DNA from: Colimorpha_A sp900556615
GTDB lineage: Bacteria > Bacillota > Clostridia > Oscillospirales > CAG-272
Assembly: GCA_963598415.1 (NCBI GenBank)
Contig: CAVBUH010000073.1
Location: forward strand, 1 to 64,000
DNA length: 64,000 nucleotides
Direction of reading: 5' to 3'
The position numbers and the translations under genes are program-made. Below are positions 24,659 to 34,183 of this stretch, piece after piece (position 1 is the stretch's first letter; the number at the start of each line of letters is the position of its first letter). The notes under the pieces are model-generated. The model made no database searches and had not been told where the DNA came from. It was given only the letters and a program-made list of their open reading frames with translations.

Positions 24659-26005
24659 TTACAGTATGGTTTCTTTCTTTTTCGCTTGCCCTCGGTCAAT
24701 CTTCAAAAAGCTGTCAATATTCCGCTTCATTGTGTCGTATTCCTTGACTTGCTTTTTGAGCTTGCCATAATCGGCGTATAGGGCTTCTTTCTGCTCGGTC
24801 AGCTTTGCATACTCGGCTTGGAGTGCGGCGACGCTTGGGAGCTTACCGCCGACATTGGCGGCGCGTAATGCCTTTGCCGCCGCTTCATAGAGTATCAGAT
24901 CGCTTTCGTGCGCGGCGCGGAACTGCTCTTTGTTTTTCGCCTTTTTGTATGCTTCATAGACGGGCTTTGTCTTTTGGTAGGTCGTGATATTCTTTATCAA
25001 AACCGCCATATCCGCAAGCCGCCTTTCGACACTCTTTAATGCGTCTGCCGCTTGATCGCTCGCCGCCGTGATTTCATCAATGCGAGCGACTAAATCTGTG
25101 TACTGCTCAATCTTATTTTCGGTTAGGAAATTGACCGTCTTTGCCGCTTGTTTGAGGTTATGAATTTTCGCCCATTGCTCATATCCTCGGCTCTGCTGTG
25201 CCTTGATACTGTTTTCAATATCAATGATAAGAGATACGCCCCTTTGCTCGATCTTGGGAGCTTTCGCGGCGCGGGTGCGCTTGCCGTTGATACGCTCGGT
25301 AATTGCTTCCTCGGTATAGTCTGCAACGAGGGTTTTTAGACGTGTGAAACGCTCTTGACCTTGTGCGCGGCACGATATGTATTTACCGCGCTTGATCTCA
25401 TATCCCGCCGCCTGCAAACGCTGTAATAATTCTTCAAAGCTCGACACCTGGGGAATGAGCGCGTCCACCGCAATTTTGAGCTTGGATTTCCAACTCTTAC
25501 CCGCCTTGTCCGCTTGATACTCGGCGTAATGCTTGCCCTTGTTTGCGCTCGGCTCGACGACGGACAAACCGTTTTCTCGGCATAGCCGATCACTTGTATT
25601 TCGGATATTGTAATAGGTGCGCTTATTGGAATTGTACTTGTGATGATCTACGAAGTTTACGGCACAAAAAATGATGTGATTGTGGATATGCCCCTTGTCA
25701 ATATGCGTCGTCAAAACGTATTCGTGCCGACCCTTTGTTACCGCGTCTGCAAGCTGACGCCCGATTTCGTGGGCTTTCTCATATTCAACCTCTCCCGGCG
25801 CAAAAGATTGTATCAAATGGTGGGCGAGATTATTGCCTTTCTCCATAGCTTGCGACAAGGTAAATCCGAACTCAATATCTGCCGTTTCATAGGAACACCC
25901 GAACGAGGACACAAGGATTTTTTCGTCGGTCTTGGCGGGATTTTGGATATAGTCAAGGGCTTTGCTCAACGTGCTTTTAATAGGCTTAATCTTTGTAACC
26001 GCCAT
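24659..26005 (-). CDS. Relaxase/mobilisation nuclease
   Basis: A 448-residue protein. Relaxase domain: YIQNPAKTDEKIL (tyrosine near residue 19), LAHHLIQSFAPGEV, and the histidine segment GHIHNHIIFCAVNF near residue 107. After ~250 the protein becomes helical coiled coil (KLPSVAALQAEYAKLTEQKE). It overlaps mobC by 40 bases. It starts DNA transfer of the 24.6-36.9 kb element. Similar to relaxases of Tn1549/CTn-type elements of Clostridia. Confidence 0.92.
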   Translation of the reverse strand: MAVTKIKPIKSTLSKALDYIQNPAKTDEKILVSSFGCSYETADIEFGFTLSQAMEKGNNLAHHLIQSFAPGEVEYEKAHEIGRQLADAVTKGRHEYVLTTHIDKGHIHNHIIFCAVNFVDHHKYNSNKRTYYNIRNTSDRLCRENGLSVVEPSANKGKHYAEYQADKAGKSWKSKLKIAVDALIPQVSSFEELLQRLQAAGYEIKRGKYISCRAQGQERFTRLKTLVADYTEEAITERINGKRTRAAKAPKIEQRGVSLIIDIENSIKAQQSRGYEQWAKIHNLKQAAKTVNFLTENKIEQYTDLVARIDEITAASDQAADALKSVERRLADMAVLIKNITTYQKTKPVYEAYKKAKNKEQFRAAHESDLILYEAAAKALRAANVGGKLPSVAALQAEYAKLTEQKEALYADYGKLKKQVKEYDTMKRNIDSFLKIDRGQAKKKETIL

Positions 26006-26295
26006 ATTTCCTCTAACGCTCCTTTGATCTCTGCAATATCCTCGGCGTAAACGCTCCCCGTTGCATTGACGCGGCGGGCAATCTGATTGACGTTTACGCC
26101 GATCTTTTGTATCTCTGCTGTCATAGCTTTTATATCGCTGTGATCGACCTTGATAATATATCCGTCAATGGCAATCTTCCGCAGATATGCCGCCATATTG
26201 TCGGTGGGTATGAGCTTCATTTTCTGTTCAATCAAAGCCCGTTCTTCCTCTGTAACACGGAACTTGATTTGTACCGTTCTTTGCCGTCCGTTCAT
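25966..26295 (-). CDS. mobC: MobC-like relaxosome accessory protein
   Basis: A 109-residue protein with an N-terminal ribbon-helix-helix (VQIKFRVTEEERALIEQKM) and the MobC motif IGVNVNQIARRVN. Start set by AAAGGAG before ATG 26295; the upstream in-frame ATG at 26343 lacks a ribosome binding site. Coupled to the relaxase by overlap. Confidence 0.88.
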   Translation of the reverse strand: MNGRQRTVQIKFRVTEEERALIEQKMKLIPTDNMAAYLRKIAIDGYIIKVDHSDIKAMTAEIQKIGVNVNQIARRVNATGSVYAEDIAEIKGALEEIWRLQRLSLLKAR

Positions 26296-26385
26296 CTGAC
26301 GTTCTCCTTTCTTTGACCGAGGGTTTGGGAAACTTCCCAACAAGCCATTTTCAACCGAAGCGCGAGTGCGGCAAGGGCGAAAATA

Positions 26386-26418
26386 CGGAAGTGGGTACCC
26401 ACTTCCTATGCTTGCTAC
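26386..26418 (-). other. Candidate oriT
   Basis: Minus strand GTAGCAAGCATAGG followed directly by the 20-base palindrome made of GGAAGTGGGT and its complement (26387-26406). The same GTAGC-AGCATAGG motif plus hairpin precedes mobC at 58564-58594. Lies 90 bases upstream of mobC. Confidence 0.6.
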
Positions 26419-26534
26419 GAAACTTTATCCCCTCTATCTATATACACCACCGAAAACGCATTTTTGCCAAACAAACGGAGAAAAAATATAAAAAAAGCGC
26501 GACAAACTCAAAAATAAGTCTGCCGCGTTTCTGT

Positions 26535-26891
26535 TCAGTTTTCATTTTCTTTTTCGACGTGGGCAACCGCTTTCGCTGTTTCCGTAACGATGTGTAAACC
26601 TTTATCACTCATTCCGTCAAGCAGAGTATCAAGCTGACGGCGTTGCGTCGTCTTGTCCGCACTTCTGTCGGGGAAAAAGAATTGATCTACGGATATATCG
26701 TAACGGGTAACAAGCTCATAAAAGATTTGCAAGCTCGGCTGTTGTCCCTTGTTTTCTATGTTTGCAAGATAGCGGGGCGATAAATTCATATCGTCGCTGA
26801 CTTTCTTGCAGGACTCGCCCTTTGCCATTCTTGCCGCTTTTATAGCTTTGCCAAACGCCGTAAAGTCATATAACGGTACGGGTCTTTTCAT
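26535..26891 (-). CDS. XRE-family regulator of the mobile element
   Basis: A 118-residue protein. Start at ATG 26891, preceded by AAAGGAAAG; the longer ORF start has no RBS. HTH: FGKAIKAARMAKGESCKKVS and LSPRYLANIENKGQQPS, with a tail ending AVAHVEKENEN. Proteins of this kind sit upstream of the mobilization genes of Clostridial CTns and probably repress them. Confidence 0.85.
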   Translation of the reverse strand: MKRPVPLYDFTAFGKAIKAARMAKGESCKKVSDDMNLSPRYLANIENKGQQPSLQIFYELVTRYDISVDQFFFPDRSADKTTQRRQLDTLLDGMSDKGLHIVTETAKAVAHVEKENEN

Positions 26892-27004
26892 AGCTAATAC
26901 TTTCCTTTGTGCAAAAATAATTCCTACTCTTATATTATACAGTTCATCTTCTTTCTTGGATATGTTTACACAGTTCATAGTATTAGCCATTATAATTCAT
27001 AAAT

Positions 27005-27036
27005 GCAAGAAGGCACCGATTTCGGTGCCTTCTTGC
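27005..27036. terminator. Palindromic hairpin between tetR and xre
   Basis: GCAAGAAGGCACCGA and TCGGTGCCTTCTTGC form a 15-base-pair stem with a two-base loop, just past the tetR stop. Likely a terminator for the minus-strand tetR. Confidence 0.7.
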
Positions 27037-27042
27037 ATACGG

Positions 27043-27603
27043 TTATAAAATGTTGGGTATTGATTTTTTTAAGACTTGCAAAGTATATTGTATGACTTCA
27101 TCACGATTTCGTTTGTTTCTGTGTTGAAAATAATCGACCAAAATTCCCGCTAATGCCTCGGTATAGAACATAGTAATAAATTTTTTGTAGGACGGCTCTA
27201 TCTGTATGTTTTGTTCTTCCTCTAAACGCTCGACGATTGAAAGAATAATTCCTTCAAAATCCGCATAGAAAAATCGTTTCATTTCATCACGCCCCATAGA
27301 GTCATACGCGCAATTCAGAATATGGATATTTTCATCTACATAATCAGCCACAAATATAATTGCTTCTTCGGGATTGATAAGCAAATTAAATTTCTTTATT
27401 ACTTCAACCGCTTCTTGTTCAAGCGTCCATTTCAGCAAGGCGTATATATCTTCAAAATGGTAATAAAACGTCTTTCGATTTACTCCGCAATCGGCAATAA
27501 TTTCGCTGACACTAATTTTGGAAAGAGGCTTATGCGCCATAAATTTTTTGAGAGACGCAGATAATGTCTTTTTTGTATTCAAACTTGTAATTTCGTGTTT
27601 CAT
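27043..27603 (-). CDS. TetR/AcrR-family regulator
   Basis: A 186-residue protein. The N-terminal HTH reads ISVSEIIADCGVNRKTFYYHF, with a helical ligand-binding domain after residue 70. RBS GAGGT at 27613-27617 on the minus strand. It is divergent from the MMPL cargo operon, with an inverted repeat between them; it probably represses that operon and itself until an exported compound binds. Confidence 0.92.
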   Translation of the reverse strand: MKHEITSLNTKKTLSASLKKFMAHKPLSKISVSEIIADCGVNRKTFYYHFEDIYALLKWTLEQEAVEVIKKFNLLINPEEAIIFVADYVDENIHILNCAYDSMGRDEMKRFFYADFEGIILSIVERLEEEQNIQIEPSYKKFITMFYTEALAGILVDYFQHRNKRNRDEVIQYTLQVLKKSIPNIL

Positions 27604-27662
27604 AGTTTTGTACCTCGCTTATTTATTATACACCTGACCAACAAATTTTTCAAGAGGAATTT

Positions 27663-27758
27663 ACGGACATTTGACCGTCAAATCGGGGTGATTTGTCCGT
27701 TTTTTACCCAAATTCCAAGTCATTGACCGTTTTATGTAAATAAAGCTCACGATATAAT
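27663..27758. promoter_or_regulatory. Divergent control region with inverted repeat
   Basis: ACGGACA (27663-27669) and TGTCCGT (27694-27700), with an inner TTGAC-CGTCAA repeat, lie between tetR and the operon. A TATAAT at 27753-27758 faces the operon; the -35 is not clear. Confidence 0.55.
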
Positions 27759-27792
27759 GATATGTGCCATAAAAAGAAAGGAGCAAAATGTT

Positions 27793-28101
27793 GTGAAAAA
27801 ATATGATTACAGCGTCGTTCTTGATACCGAGCTTGGAAAGCGAAACGGTACTATGCAGTTATCGGTAAACGGTACAAGCATTGACGGTTTTCTTTCTCTG
27901 TTGAACAACACCGAATCTTGTCACGGAATAATCCAAAATGACGGACGCTGTTTACTTCAAGGAAAGATCGTAACGCTGATTAAAGAAATTGTTTATGACG
28001 CAACGGGCTATATCAGAGAAAATGAAATTGCTTTGATATTGAAAATTGAAAAAAATACATTCCGTCTTAAAGGGGTCGCCCTGCCTAAAATGAGCGAATA
28101 A
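27793..28101 (+). CDS. Small protein opening the MMPL operon
   Basis: A 102-residue protein from GTG 27793, preceded by AAAGGAG nine bases upstream. The family is not recognised with certainty; the sequence reads as a beta-rich domain (YDYSVVLDTELGKRNGTMQL). Small proteins of this sort commonly precede MMPL genes behind a divergent TetR. Its stop overlaps the next ATG region (TAATGA). Confidence 0.7.
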   Translation: MKKYDYSVVLDTELGKRNGTMQLSVNGTSIDGFLSLLNNTESCHGIIQNDGRCLLQGKIVTLIKEIVYDATGYIRENEIALILKIEKNTFRLKGVALPKMSE

Positions 28102-28118
28102 TGATAGGAGAAAACAGA

Positions 28119-30206
28119 ATGCAAAGATTTTTTCGGGGGATCGTAAATCACCCCAAATTGATTATCACAATTTTTATTATTGCAACCTTGATATGCGCCG
28201 TTTTGCAAGGCCTGGTCAATGTAAATTATGATATGACCGCATATCTGCCCAATGATAGCCATTCAACCGTATCTATTGAAATAATGCAAAAAGAATTTGA
28301 CGGAGATATACCCAACGCTCGCGTAATGGTGCGAAATGTAACCATTCCCGAAGCATTGGAATACAAGGAAAAAATACTTTCCTGCGATGGCGTAACGGAT
28401 GTTATGTGGCTTGATGACGCTACAAGTATTTATGTTCCTTTAAGTCAGCTTGACACGGATACATTGGAAACGTATTACAAAGACAACACCGCATTGTTTA
28501 CCGTAACGATTGCAGACGACAAAAGAATTGAAGCAGTAGACGCAATTCGCGCGGTAATCGGTGAAGATAACGCTATGAGCGGCGACGCCGTTTCAACGGC
28601 TTTGGCAACGACAAGCACCGTGGAGCAAATATTGAAAATCACAATTTTTGCGGTTATCTGTGTATTTGTCATTCTTTTAATCACAACGCCCTCTTGGATA
28701 GAGCCGCTTGTGGTTTTAGGTGGAATTGGTGTAGCGGTTGTTCTCAATATGGGTACAAACTTGATTTTCGGTGAAATCTCGTTTGTAACAAATGCGGCGG
28801 GTAGTATCTTACATCTTGCCGTATCTCTCGACTATTCCGTATTCCTTATGCACAGATATGAAGAATGTCTAAAAAATGACCCCGACCCCAAAAATGCAAT
28901 GGTTGACGCACTTTGCAAATCAACAACCTCAATTCTTTCAAGCGGTCTTACAACGGTTATCGGATTTATTGCACTCGTCTTTATGCGCTTTGGCATAGGT
29001 CCCGATCTTGGACTTGCGCTTGCAAAAGGTATTGCGATCAGCTTGATTATCGTATTTGTATTTATGCCCGTGTTCATACTTGCGCTACATAAACCTTTAC
29101 AGAAAACAAAGCACCGCCCGATTTTGCCGAGTTTTGCAAAATTTAGCAAGGTTGTATATCGCACAATGATTCCGATGGTCTGTGTCTTTGCAATACTCGT
29201 TGTTCCGTCTTTTCTTGCGTCAAATGAAAACGCTTTTTTCTACGGTTCAAGTGAAATTTTCGGAACGGACACACAATTAGGTGTTGACAGCGAGGCCATA
29301 GAAGAAGTGTTTGGAAAAAGCGACACCTATGTTTTAATGGTGCCGCGCGGCAATACGGCAACGGAAAAAGAATTATCCGACGCGCTTCACAAGATCCCCG
29401 AAGTAAAAAGTATTCTTTCATACGTCGATACGGTGGGAACGGAAATACCGATGTCTTATCTTGACGACGACACATTATCGCAGCTAATTTCCGAAAATTA
29501 CAGCCGTATGGTGCTGACCGTAGAAACCGATTACGAGGGCGAACAGACTTTTGACCTTGTAGAAACAATACGAAATGTTGCAAGTGAATATTATTCCGAC
29601 AGCTACTATTTAGTGGGTGAGGGTGTCAGCACTTACGATCTTATGGATACGATCACAGCCGATACGCTGAAAGTGAATTTTATAGCGATTGCCGCTGTCT
29701 TTATTGTGCTTTTCTTTTCCTTCAAGTCAATAGGACTTCCCGTTATTTTGGTGCTTGGTATTGAAACGGCAATTTGGATTAACCTTGCTATTCCGTATTT
29801 TGCAGATACCACCGTTCACTATATTGCATATCTCATTATTTCCTCCGTTCAGCTTGGTGCAACGGTTGACTATGCAATTCTTATGACGGACAGGTACATA
29901 GAAAACCGACAGACGAAAAATAAAAAAGACGCTATACAAGAAACTGTTGCAACCGTAGCGGTATCCATTCTGACCTCTGCTACCGTGTTGACGATTGTTG
30001 GTCTGTTGCTTGGCTTTATTTCTACTCACGGAATATTGTCACAGCTTGGAATTTTTGTAGGCAGGGGGGCATTGCTCTCTTTGGCGATCGTTTTGTTTGT
30101 AATCCCCGGACTACTTTATTTGCTTGACGGGGTTATTCAAAAAACAACGCTCGGTGCAAAATGGTATCGAAATACAGCAGAAACAAAGGAGAATATTTCA
30201 AAATGA
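28119..30206 (+). CDS. MMPL/RND-family transporter
   Basis: About 695 residues from ATG 28119 (GGAG nine bases upstream; ATG 28101 is less favoured). Topology is the RND/MMPL pattern in two halves: TM1 near the N-terminus, an extracellular domain (~30-170), a TM block (ILKITIFAVICVFVILLITT and following), then a second extracytoplasmic domain and second TM block ending near residue 690. Conserved LAVSLDYSVFLMHRYEE and QLGATVDYAILMTDRYIEN are the proton-relay Asp motifs. It likely exports a lipid or hydrophobic compound using proton motive force. The next gene starts within its stop codon. Confidence 0.92.
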   Translation: MQRFFRGIVNHPKLIITIFIIATLICAVLQGLVNVNYDMTAYLPNDSHSTVSIEIMQKEFDGDIPNARVMVRNVTIPEALEYKEKILSCDGVTDVMWLDDATSIYVPLSQLDTDTLETYYKDNTALFTVTIADDKRIEAVDAIRAVIGEDNAMSGDAVSTALATTSTVEQILKITIFAVICVFVILLITTPSWIEPLVVLGGIGVAVVLNMGTNLIFGEISFVTNAAGSILHLAVSLDYSVFLMHRYEECLKNDPDPKNAMVDALCKSTTSILSSGLTTVIGFIALVFMRFGIGPDLGLALAKGIAISLIIVFVFMPVFILALHKPLQKTKHRPILPSFAKFSKVVYRTMIPMVCVFAILVVPSFLASNENAFFYGSSEIFGTDTQLGVDSEAIEEVFGKSDTYVLMVPRGNTATEKELSDALHKIPEVKSILSYVDTVGTEIPMSYLDDDTLSQLISENYSRMVLTVETDYEGEQTFDLVETIRNVASEYYSDSYYLVGEGVSTYDLMDTITADTLKVNFIAIAAVFIVLFFSFKSIGLPVILVLGIETAIWINLAIPYFADTTVHYIAYLIISSVQLGATVDYAILMTDRYIENRQTKNKKDAIQETVATVAVSILTSATVLTIVGLLLGFISTHGILSQLGIFVGRGALLSLAIVLFVIPGLLYLLDGVIQKTTLGAKWYRNTAETKENISK

Positions 30207-32587
30207 AAAATGTATTTATGAAAGGGTTAGCCGTATTCCTTGCGGCTATACTGCTTGTTACATTCACCGTTCCAGCATTTGCGGCAACCACAGAGGGCAA
30301 CACTCCAAAACAAGAAGTCGTATATATCAACTTGAACGCAGACGGCTCTGTATCGGAAATCTGTGTTGTAAATATTTTTGAACTTGATGAAAGGGGGCAA
30401 ATTATTGATTACGGCGATTATTCTGCTCTACGTAATATGACGAGCAATGACAAAATCACATTTGAAAATGAGACCGTTCGCATTGATACAAAAGCGGGGA
30501 AACTTTATTATGAGGGTACGCTGAATAAAAATGTGATCCCGTGGATTTTCTCATTCCGTTATTATATTGACGGCACAGAATACAGGGCCGAAGAAATTGC
30601 GGGAAAAGACGGAACTTTGAAAATTGCATTATCTATCCGCAAAAATCCCGATTGTAACAGCACCTTTTTTGATAACTATGGATTGCAAGCGTCGGTTACT
30701 CTTGATACCGAACTTTGCAAAAATATTGTTGCAGACGGCGCAACCGCCGCAAACGTCGGAAAAAATCGTCAATTAACCTATACCATTCTCCCCGGAATAG
30801 AAAAAGAAATTGAAATTACTGCCGATGTTACCGATTTTGAAATGGCGGCGATTGCAATAAACGGTTTGCCGTTAAATATGGAAATTGATATAGACAGTGT
30901 AAACAGCAACGAATTAACTGCCGAAATAAATAAACTAAAAGACGCAGTAAAAGAGCTTGACGATGGCGCCACCGAATTGAAAGACGGAGCCGAGGATTTG
31001 CGGGACGGTGCAGAAGAACTGAAAAACGGCGTGACTGATTTGAACAAGGGCGCAGGTGAGTTTGTCGATGGTGCAGATGAATTAAAGGGCGGTGTCGATG
31101 ATTTATATAATGGCGCGGCAGATTTGAATAGCGGTGCAAATGAACTAATAAGCGGTTCTGCCACACTTTCGGACGGTGCGTCCGATCTTTCAAGTGGGGC
31201 AAATGATCTGTATGACGGAATCACAGACGCGGCAAACGGCGCGGGTGAACTTTCAAACGGTCTTTCTGCTCTTTCGGGAAATAGTGAAAATTTACGAAAT
31301 GGTGCATATACGGTCTTTGTTCAGCTAACAACTACCGCAGAGGGACAATTAAATCAAAGTCTGGTTGCCGCAGGATTTGACGCCGTAACTTTGACCCCCG
31401 AAACATATAATGCAGTAGTTACCACTCTTTTGGACAATATTTCAAACGGTGCATATTCACAAGCTGAAAGTGTGGCACGCGCACAAATCGAAGAACAAGT
31501 AAAAGCGGTTGTTGCCGAGCAAATCAAAAATACGATTACGGCAGACAGCGAAATTATGGCTCAAATTGACGCAGGAGTGGAAAGCGTCTATGGCACGGAA
31601 ATTGATACATTGGCGCAAAATTATGTTGCACTTGAACTTGCAAAAATGTATGCCCCCAACGCTCCCGAAGAATGGCTGAAAACAACCGAGGGGCAAACTG
31701 CCGTTCAAAGCTATTTTGCGACGGAGGACGGGCAAAAAGCACTTGCCGAGGCTCGTACTCAAATCAAAACACAGTATGTTGACGCCGCCGTATCCGAGCA
31801 AGTAACGGCACAAATGGCAACAGAAGAAGTAATAGCACAGATTGACGCCGCAACAGCCGAGCAACTTGCAACAACAGAGGTACAACAGCAGATCAGCGCA
31901 TCGGTAGAAACTGCTCTTGGTGAAAATGAAGCGTATCAAGGTATCATTACATTAAAAAAACAACTTGATGATTATAATGCTTTTTATCTCGGTTTGACAC
32001 AATATACTGCGGGCGTAGATTCTGCCGCTTCGGGTGCCGAAGAATTGAAAAGCGGTCTTGATGAACTCAAAAAAGGTAGTGCGGAACTTGTAAGCGGAAC
32101 AATTACGCTGAAGAACGGCATTGCGGAGCTTCACGACGGTATCGTTATTTTGAAAAACGGAACGTCCGAACTGCTTGCGGGGATTACCGAACTGAAAGAC
32201 GGAACAACTACACTTTATAACGGCGCGGTTGAAATCCGCGACGGCGTGGCAGAACTGCTTGACGGAGCAATTACGCTGTATGACGGTACCGTAGAACTTT
32301 ATGACGGTACGGTTACACTCAAAGACGGAACTTTGGAATTTAAGGAAGAAACCGACGGTCTGGAAAATGAACTGAAAGACAAAATTAACGACGCGATAAG
32401 GGATATTCTTGGTAGTGATTTTGAGGTAATATCCTTTGTTTCCGATAAAAACAAAAATGTGGAATCTGTGCAGTTTGTCATTCAGAGCGAAGCAATCACA
32501 ATTCCCGAAGCTCCCATCGTTGCGGCTCCCACAGAAGAAAAATTGACATTTTGGCAAAAGCTGTTGCGTCTTTTCGGTTTGTATTAA
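30203..32587 (+). CDS. Secreted heptad-repeat (YhgE/Pip-like) protein
   Basis: A 794-residue protein, start set by AAAGGAGA. Signal peptide: FMKGLAVFLAAILLVTFTVP-AFA. Two blocks of X-X-X-Leu-X-X-Gly heptads (about residues 245-370 and 615-720: ELKDGAEDLRDGAEELKNG and similar) separated by an Ala/Gln-rich helical region. Heptad proteins of this type accompany MMPL transporters of Actinobacteria and Bacillota and resemble the extracellular part of YhgE/Pip. Likely a periplasm-facing or wall-spanning partner of the transporter. It ends WQKLLRLFGLY without a TM helix. Confidence 0.85.
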   Translation: MKNVFMKGLAVFLAAILLVTFTVPAFAATTEGNTPKQEVVYINLNADGSVSEICVVNIFELDERGQIIDYGDYSALRNMTSNDKITFENETVRIDTKAGKLYYEGTLNKNVIPWIFSFRYYIDGTEYRAEEIAGKDGTLKIALSIRKNPDCNSTFFDNYGLQASVTLDTELCKNIVADGATAANVGKNRQLTYTILPGIEKEIEITADVTDFEMAAIAINGLPLNMEIDIDSVNSNELTAEINKLKDAVKELDDGATELKDGAEDLRDGAEELKNGVTDLNKGAGEFVDGADELKGGVDDLYNGAADLNSGANELISGSATLSDGASDLSSGANDLYDGITDAANGAGELSNGLSALSGNSENLRNGAYTVFVQLTTTAEGQLNQSLVAAGFDAVTLTPETYNAVVTTLLDNISNGAYSQAESVARAQIEEQVKAVVAEQIKNTITADSEIMAQIDAGVESVYGTEIDTLAQNYVALELAKMYAPNAPEEWLKTTEGQTAVQSYFATEDGQKALAEARTQIKTQYVDAAVSEQVTAQMATEEVIAQIDAATAEQLATTEVQQQISASVETALGENEAYQGIITLKKQLDDYNAFYLGLTQYTAGVDSAASGAEELKSGLDELKKGSAELVSGTITLKNGIAELHDGIVILKNGTSELLAGITELKDGTTTLYNGAVEIRDGVAELLDGAITLYDGTVELYDGTVTLKDGTLEFKEETDGLENELKDKINDAIRDILGSDFEVISFVSDKNKNVESVQFVIQSEAITIPEAPIVAAPTEEKLTFWQKLLRLFGLY

Positions 32588-32615
32588 AATTTGAAAAAGA
32601 TTAGTCGGTGATTCT

Positions 32616-33398
32616 ATGGAATGGATAATTTATATAATCGCGGGACTCGGTGCGGGCGTTGTAACCGGGCTTGCGGGGTTGTCTGCTGCCGTAGTTATCA
32701 CACCTTTGCTTGTTAGTGCTTGCGGGTGGGATAGCTACGACGCGGTAACGGTGGCTCTCGCGTCCGACGTTCTTGCAAGTATGCTCACAGCATACACCTA
32801 TCGCAAAAATAAAAACATTGATATGAAACGCGGGCTTCTTGTCGGTATTACCGCACTTGTAGGAACGGTTGCAGGTAGTTATTGCGGCTATCTGTTTAAT
32901 CAAGCACAGCCCAACGGACTTGGTTATATCGCTATGCTGACAACGGTTTTTCTCGGAATTAAATTTTTAATAAAGCCGATCAGCGGCGGCTTTAATGCTG
33001 ATGATTTTGACGCGCACAAGCAAACGAAAGCAAAAACTATGATGGCTATGCTTTTTGGTTTGTTAATTGGCTGGGTATGCGGCTTTACGGGAAGTGGCGG
33101 CGGTATTCTGATGTTGACCGTATTTACGCTTTTTCTCGGCTACAATTTGAAAGTCGCAGTTGGCACAAGTACGATGATTATGACTTTTGTTGCTCTTGTA
33201 GGTGCCATTAGCCATATTTCAATGGGTGCAACGCTCAACCCTCTGCCTATGACGGTAGTTGTTGCAACCTGCTTATTTGGTGCAGTTGTGTCTGCAAGAT
33301 TTGCAAATAAGTGCGATATTCAGAAACTAAACCGCGTGATTGGTTGTGTTTTACTCGTTCTTGGAATTACTACGATACTTGCAAAATTATTGGCTTAA
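32616..33398 (+). CDS. TauE/SafE-family membrane permease
   Basis: A 260-residue protein with about eight TM helices. Gly-rich repeats GLGAGVVTGLAGLSAAVVITP and GWVCGFTGSGGGILML are the two signature halves of TauE/SafE (sulfite or organosulfonate export). Starts 28 bases after the heptad gene, same operon. Substrate unknown. Confidence 0.88.
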   Translation: MEWIIYIIAGLGAGVVTGLAGLSAAVVITPLLVSACGWDSYDAVTVALASDVLASMLTAYTYRKNKNIDMKRGLLVGITALVGTVAGSYCGYLFNQAQPNGLGYIAMLTTVFLGIKFLIKPISGGFNADDFDAHKQTKAKTMMAMLFGLLIGWVCGFTGSGGGILMLTVFTLFLGYNLKVAVGTSTMIMTFVALVGAISHISMGATLNPLPMTVVVATCLFGAVVSARFANKCDIQKLNRVIGCVLLVLGITTILAKLLA

Positions 33399-33412
33399 AA
33401 GGGGGCTTATAA

Positions 33413-33610
33413 ATGAATACAAACGATTGGATAAAATGCCCTATATGTGAATGTAAAACCCGTGTTCAAATTCGCCCCGATACTGTCCTTGAAAATTTTC
33501 CGTTATTCTGTCCAAGATGTAAAAATGAAAGTATTATATGTGTTAAGAATATGAATGTTTCTGTTTTGAAATCCGAAAAACTTAAAGAAAATACCAACAG
33601 TTATCAATGA
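33413..33610 (+). CDS. Cysteine-rich KTR domain protein
   Basis: A 65-residue protein with KCPICECKTRVQIRPDTV, then FPLFCPRCKNE: two CxxC pairs for zinc and the KTR motif. Common in Tn916-like and Clostridial conjugative elements; function unknown. Beyond the TGA stop the +1 frame spells EPDAQTQSR and a TAA, the usual C-terminus of this family, so the gene seems frameshifted at its last codons. Confidence 0.88.
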   Translation: MNTNDWIKCPICECKTRVQIRPDTVLENFPLFCPRCKNESIICVKNMNVSVLKSEKLKENTNSYQ

Positions 33611-33627
33611 GCCAGACGCACAGACGC

Positions 33628-33675
33628 AGAGCCGATAACCCGTTAGCCTTATGGCGCGGTTTGTCGGCTCTTTTT
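33628..33675 (+). terminator. Rho-independent terminator
   Basis: AGAGCCGA (33628-33635) pairs with TCGGCTCT (33664-33671), then T residues. Confidence 0.85.
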
Positions 33676-34183
33676 CTATCCCTAAATACAAAACCGCCTT
33701 TATGACGATTTTGCACAAAAGAATTTTAACGGCGGTTTGAAATATCAAGCCGCCGTTTGCGACGACTTAACAACCGAACACGGCGGTATCTAATGGAGGT
33801 ACGCCGTGTTATTTTTATATTCTACTCACCCGCCTAATGCCCTACGGTCAAAAAAAGTTATCACCCACCGTCGGGATATTACGGCTATGAGTATGAACTG
33901 TCAAATCATCTAAATACTGCTTGTAATTCTTCTTGCGCTCGTTCGCGTCTTGCGAACGGGCGCATTTTGCGTTTTCGCATATATCGTTGTCGCTCGCCGC
34001 CCTCTTTCATTCGATTTTGAAACCACCAAAAACGAATGAAAGGAAACAGAAAAATGAGTGACAGAAAAATTTTTTCAAGAAATTTTGCTTTTCGTTTGGC
34101 ATTTTCGACGGGTACGCCGTGGAAGGTAGCCGAAAGGGGAAAAATACCGAACTGCCCCCCGCAGAAGAAAGGGGGTGAATGTT
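33676..34183. other. Leader region before the sigma factor gene
   Basis: Contains hairpins such as GGCGG-TTTGA/AAGCCGCC (about 33731-33756) and GCGCTCG/CGGGCGC (about 33931-33963), but no convincing ORF. Long untranslated leaders with attenuator-like hairpins precede orf7-type genes of Tn916-like elements. Confidence 0.5.

Noticed and set aside
33676..34183. Coding region before the sigma factor
   Set aside because: Only short, overlapping ORFs without ribosome binding sites; hairpins suggest a leader region instead.
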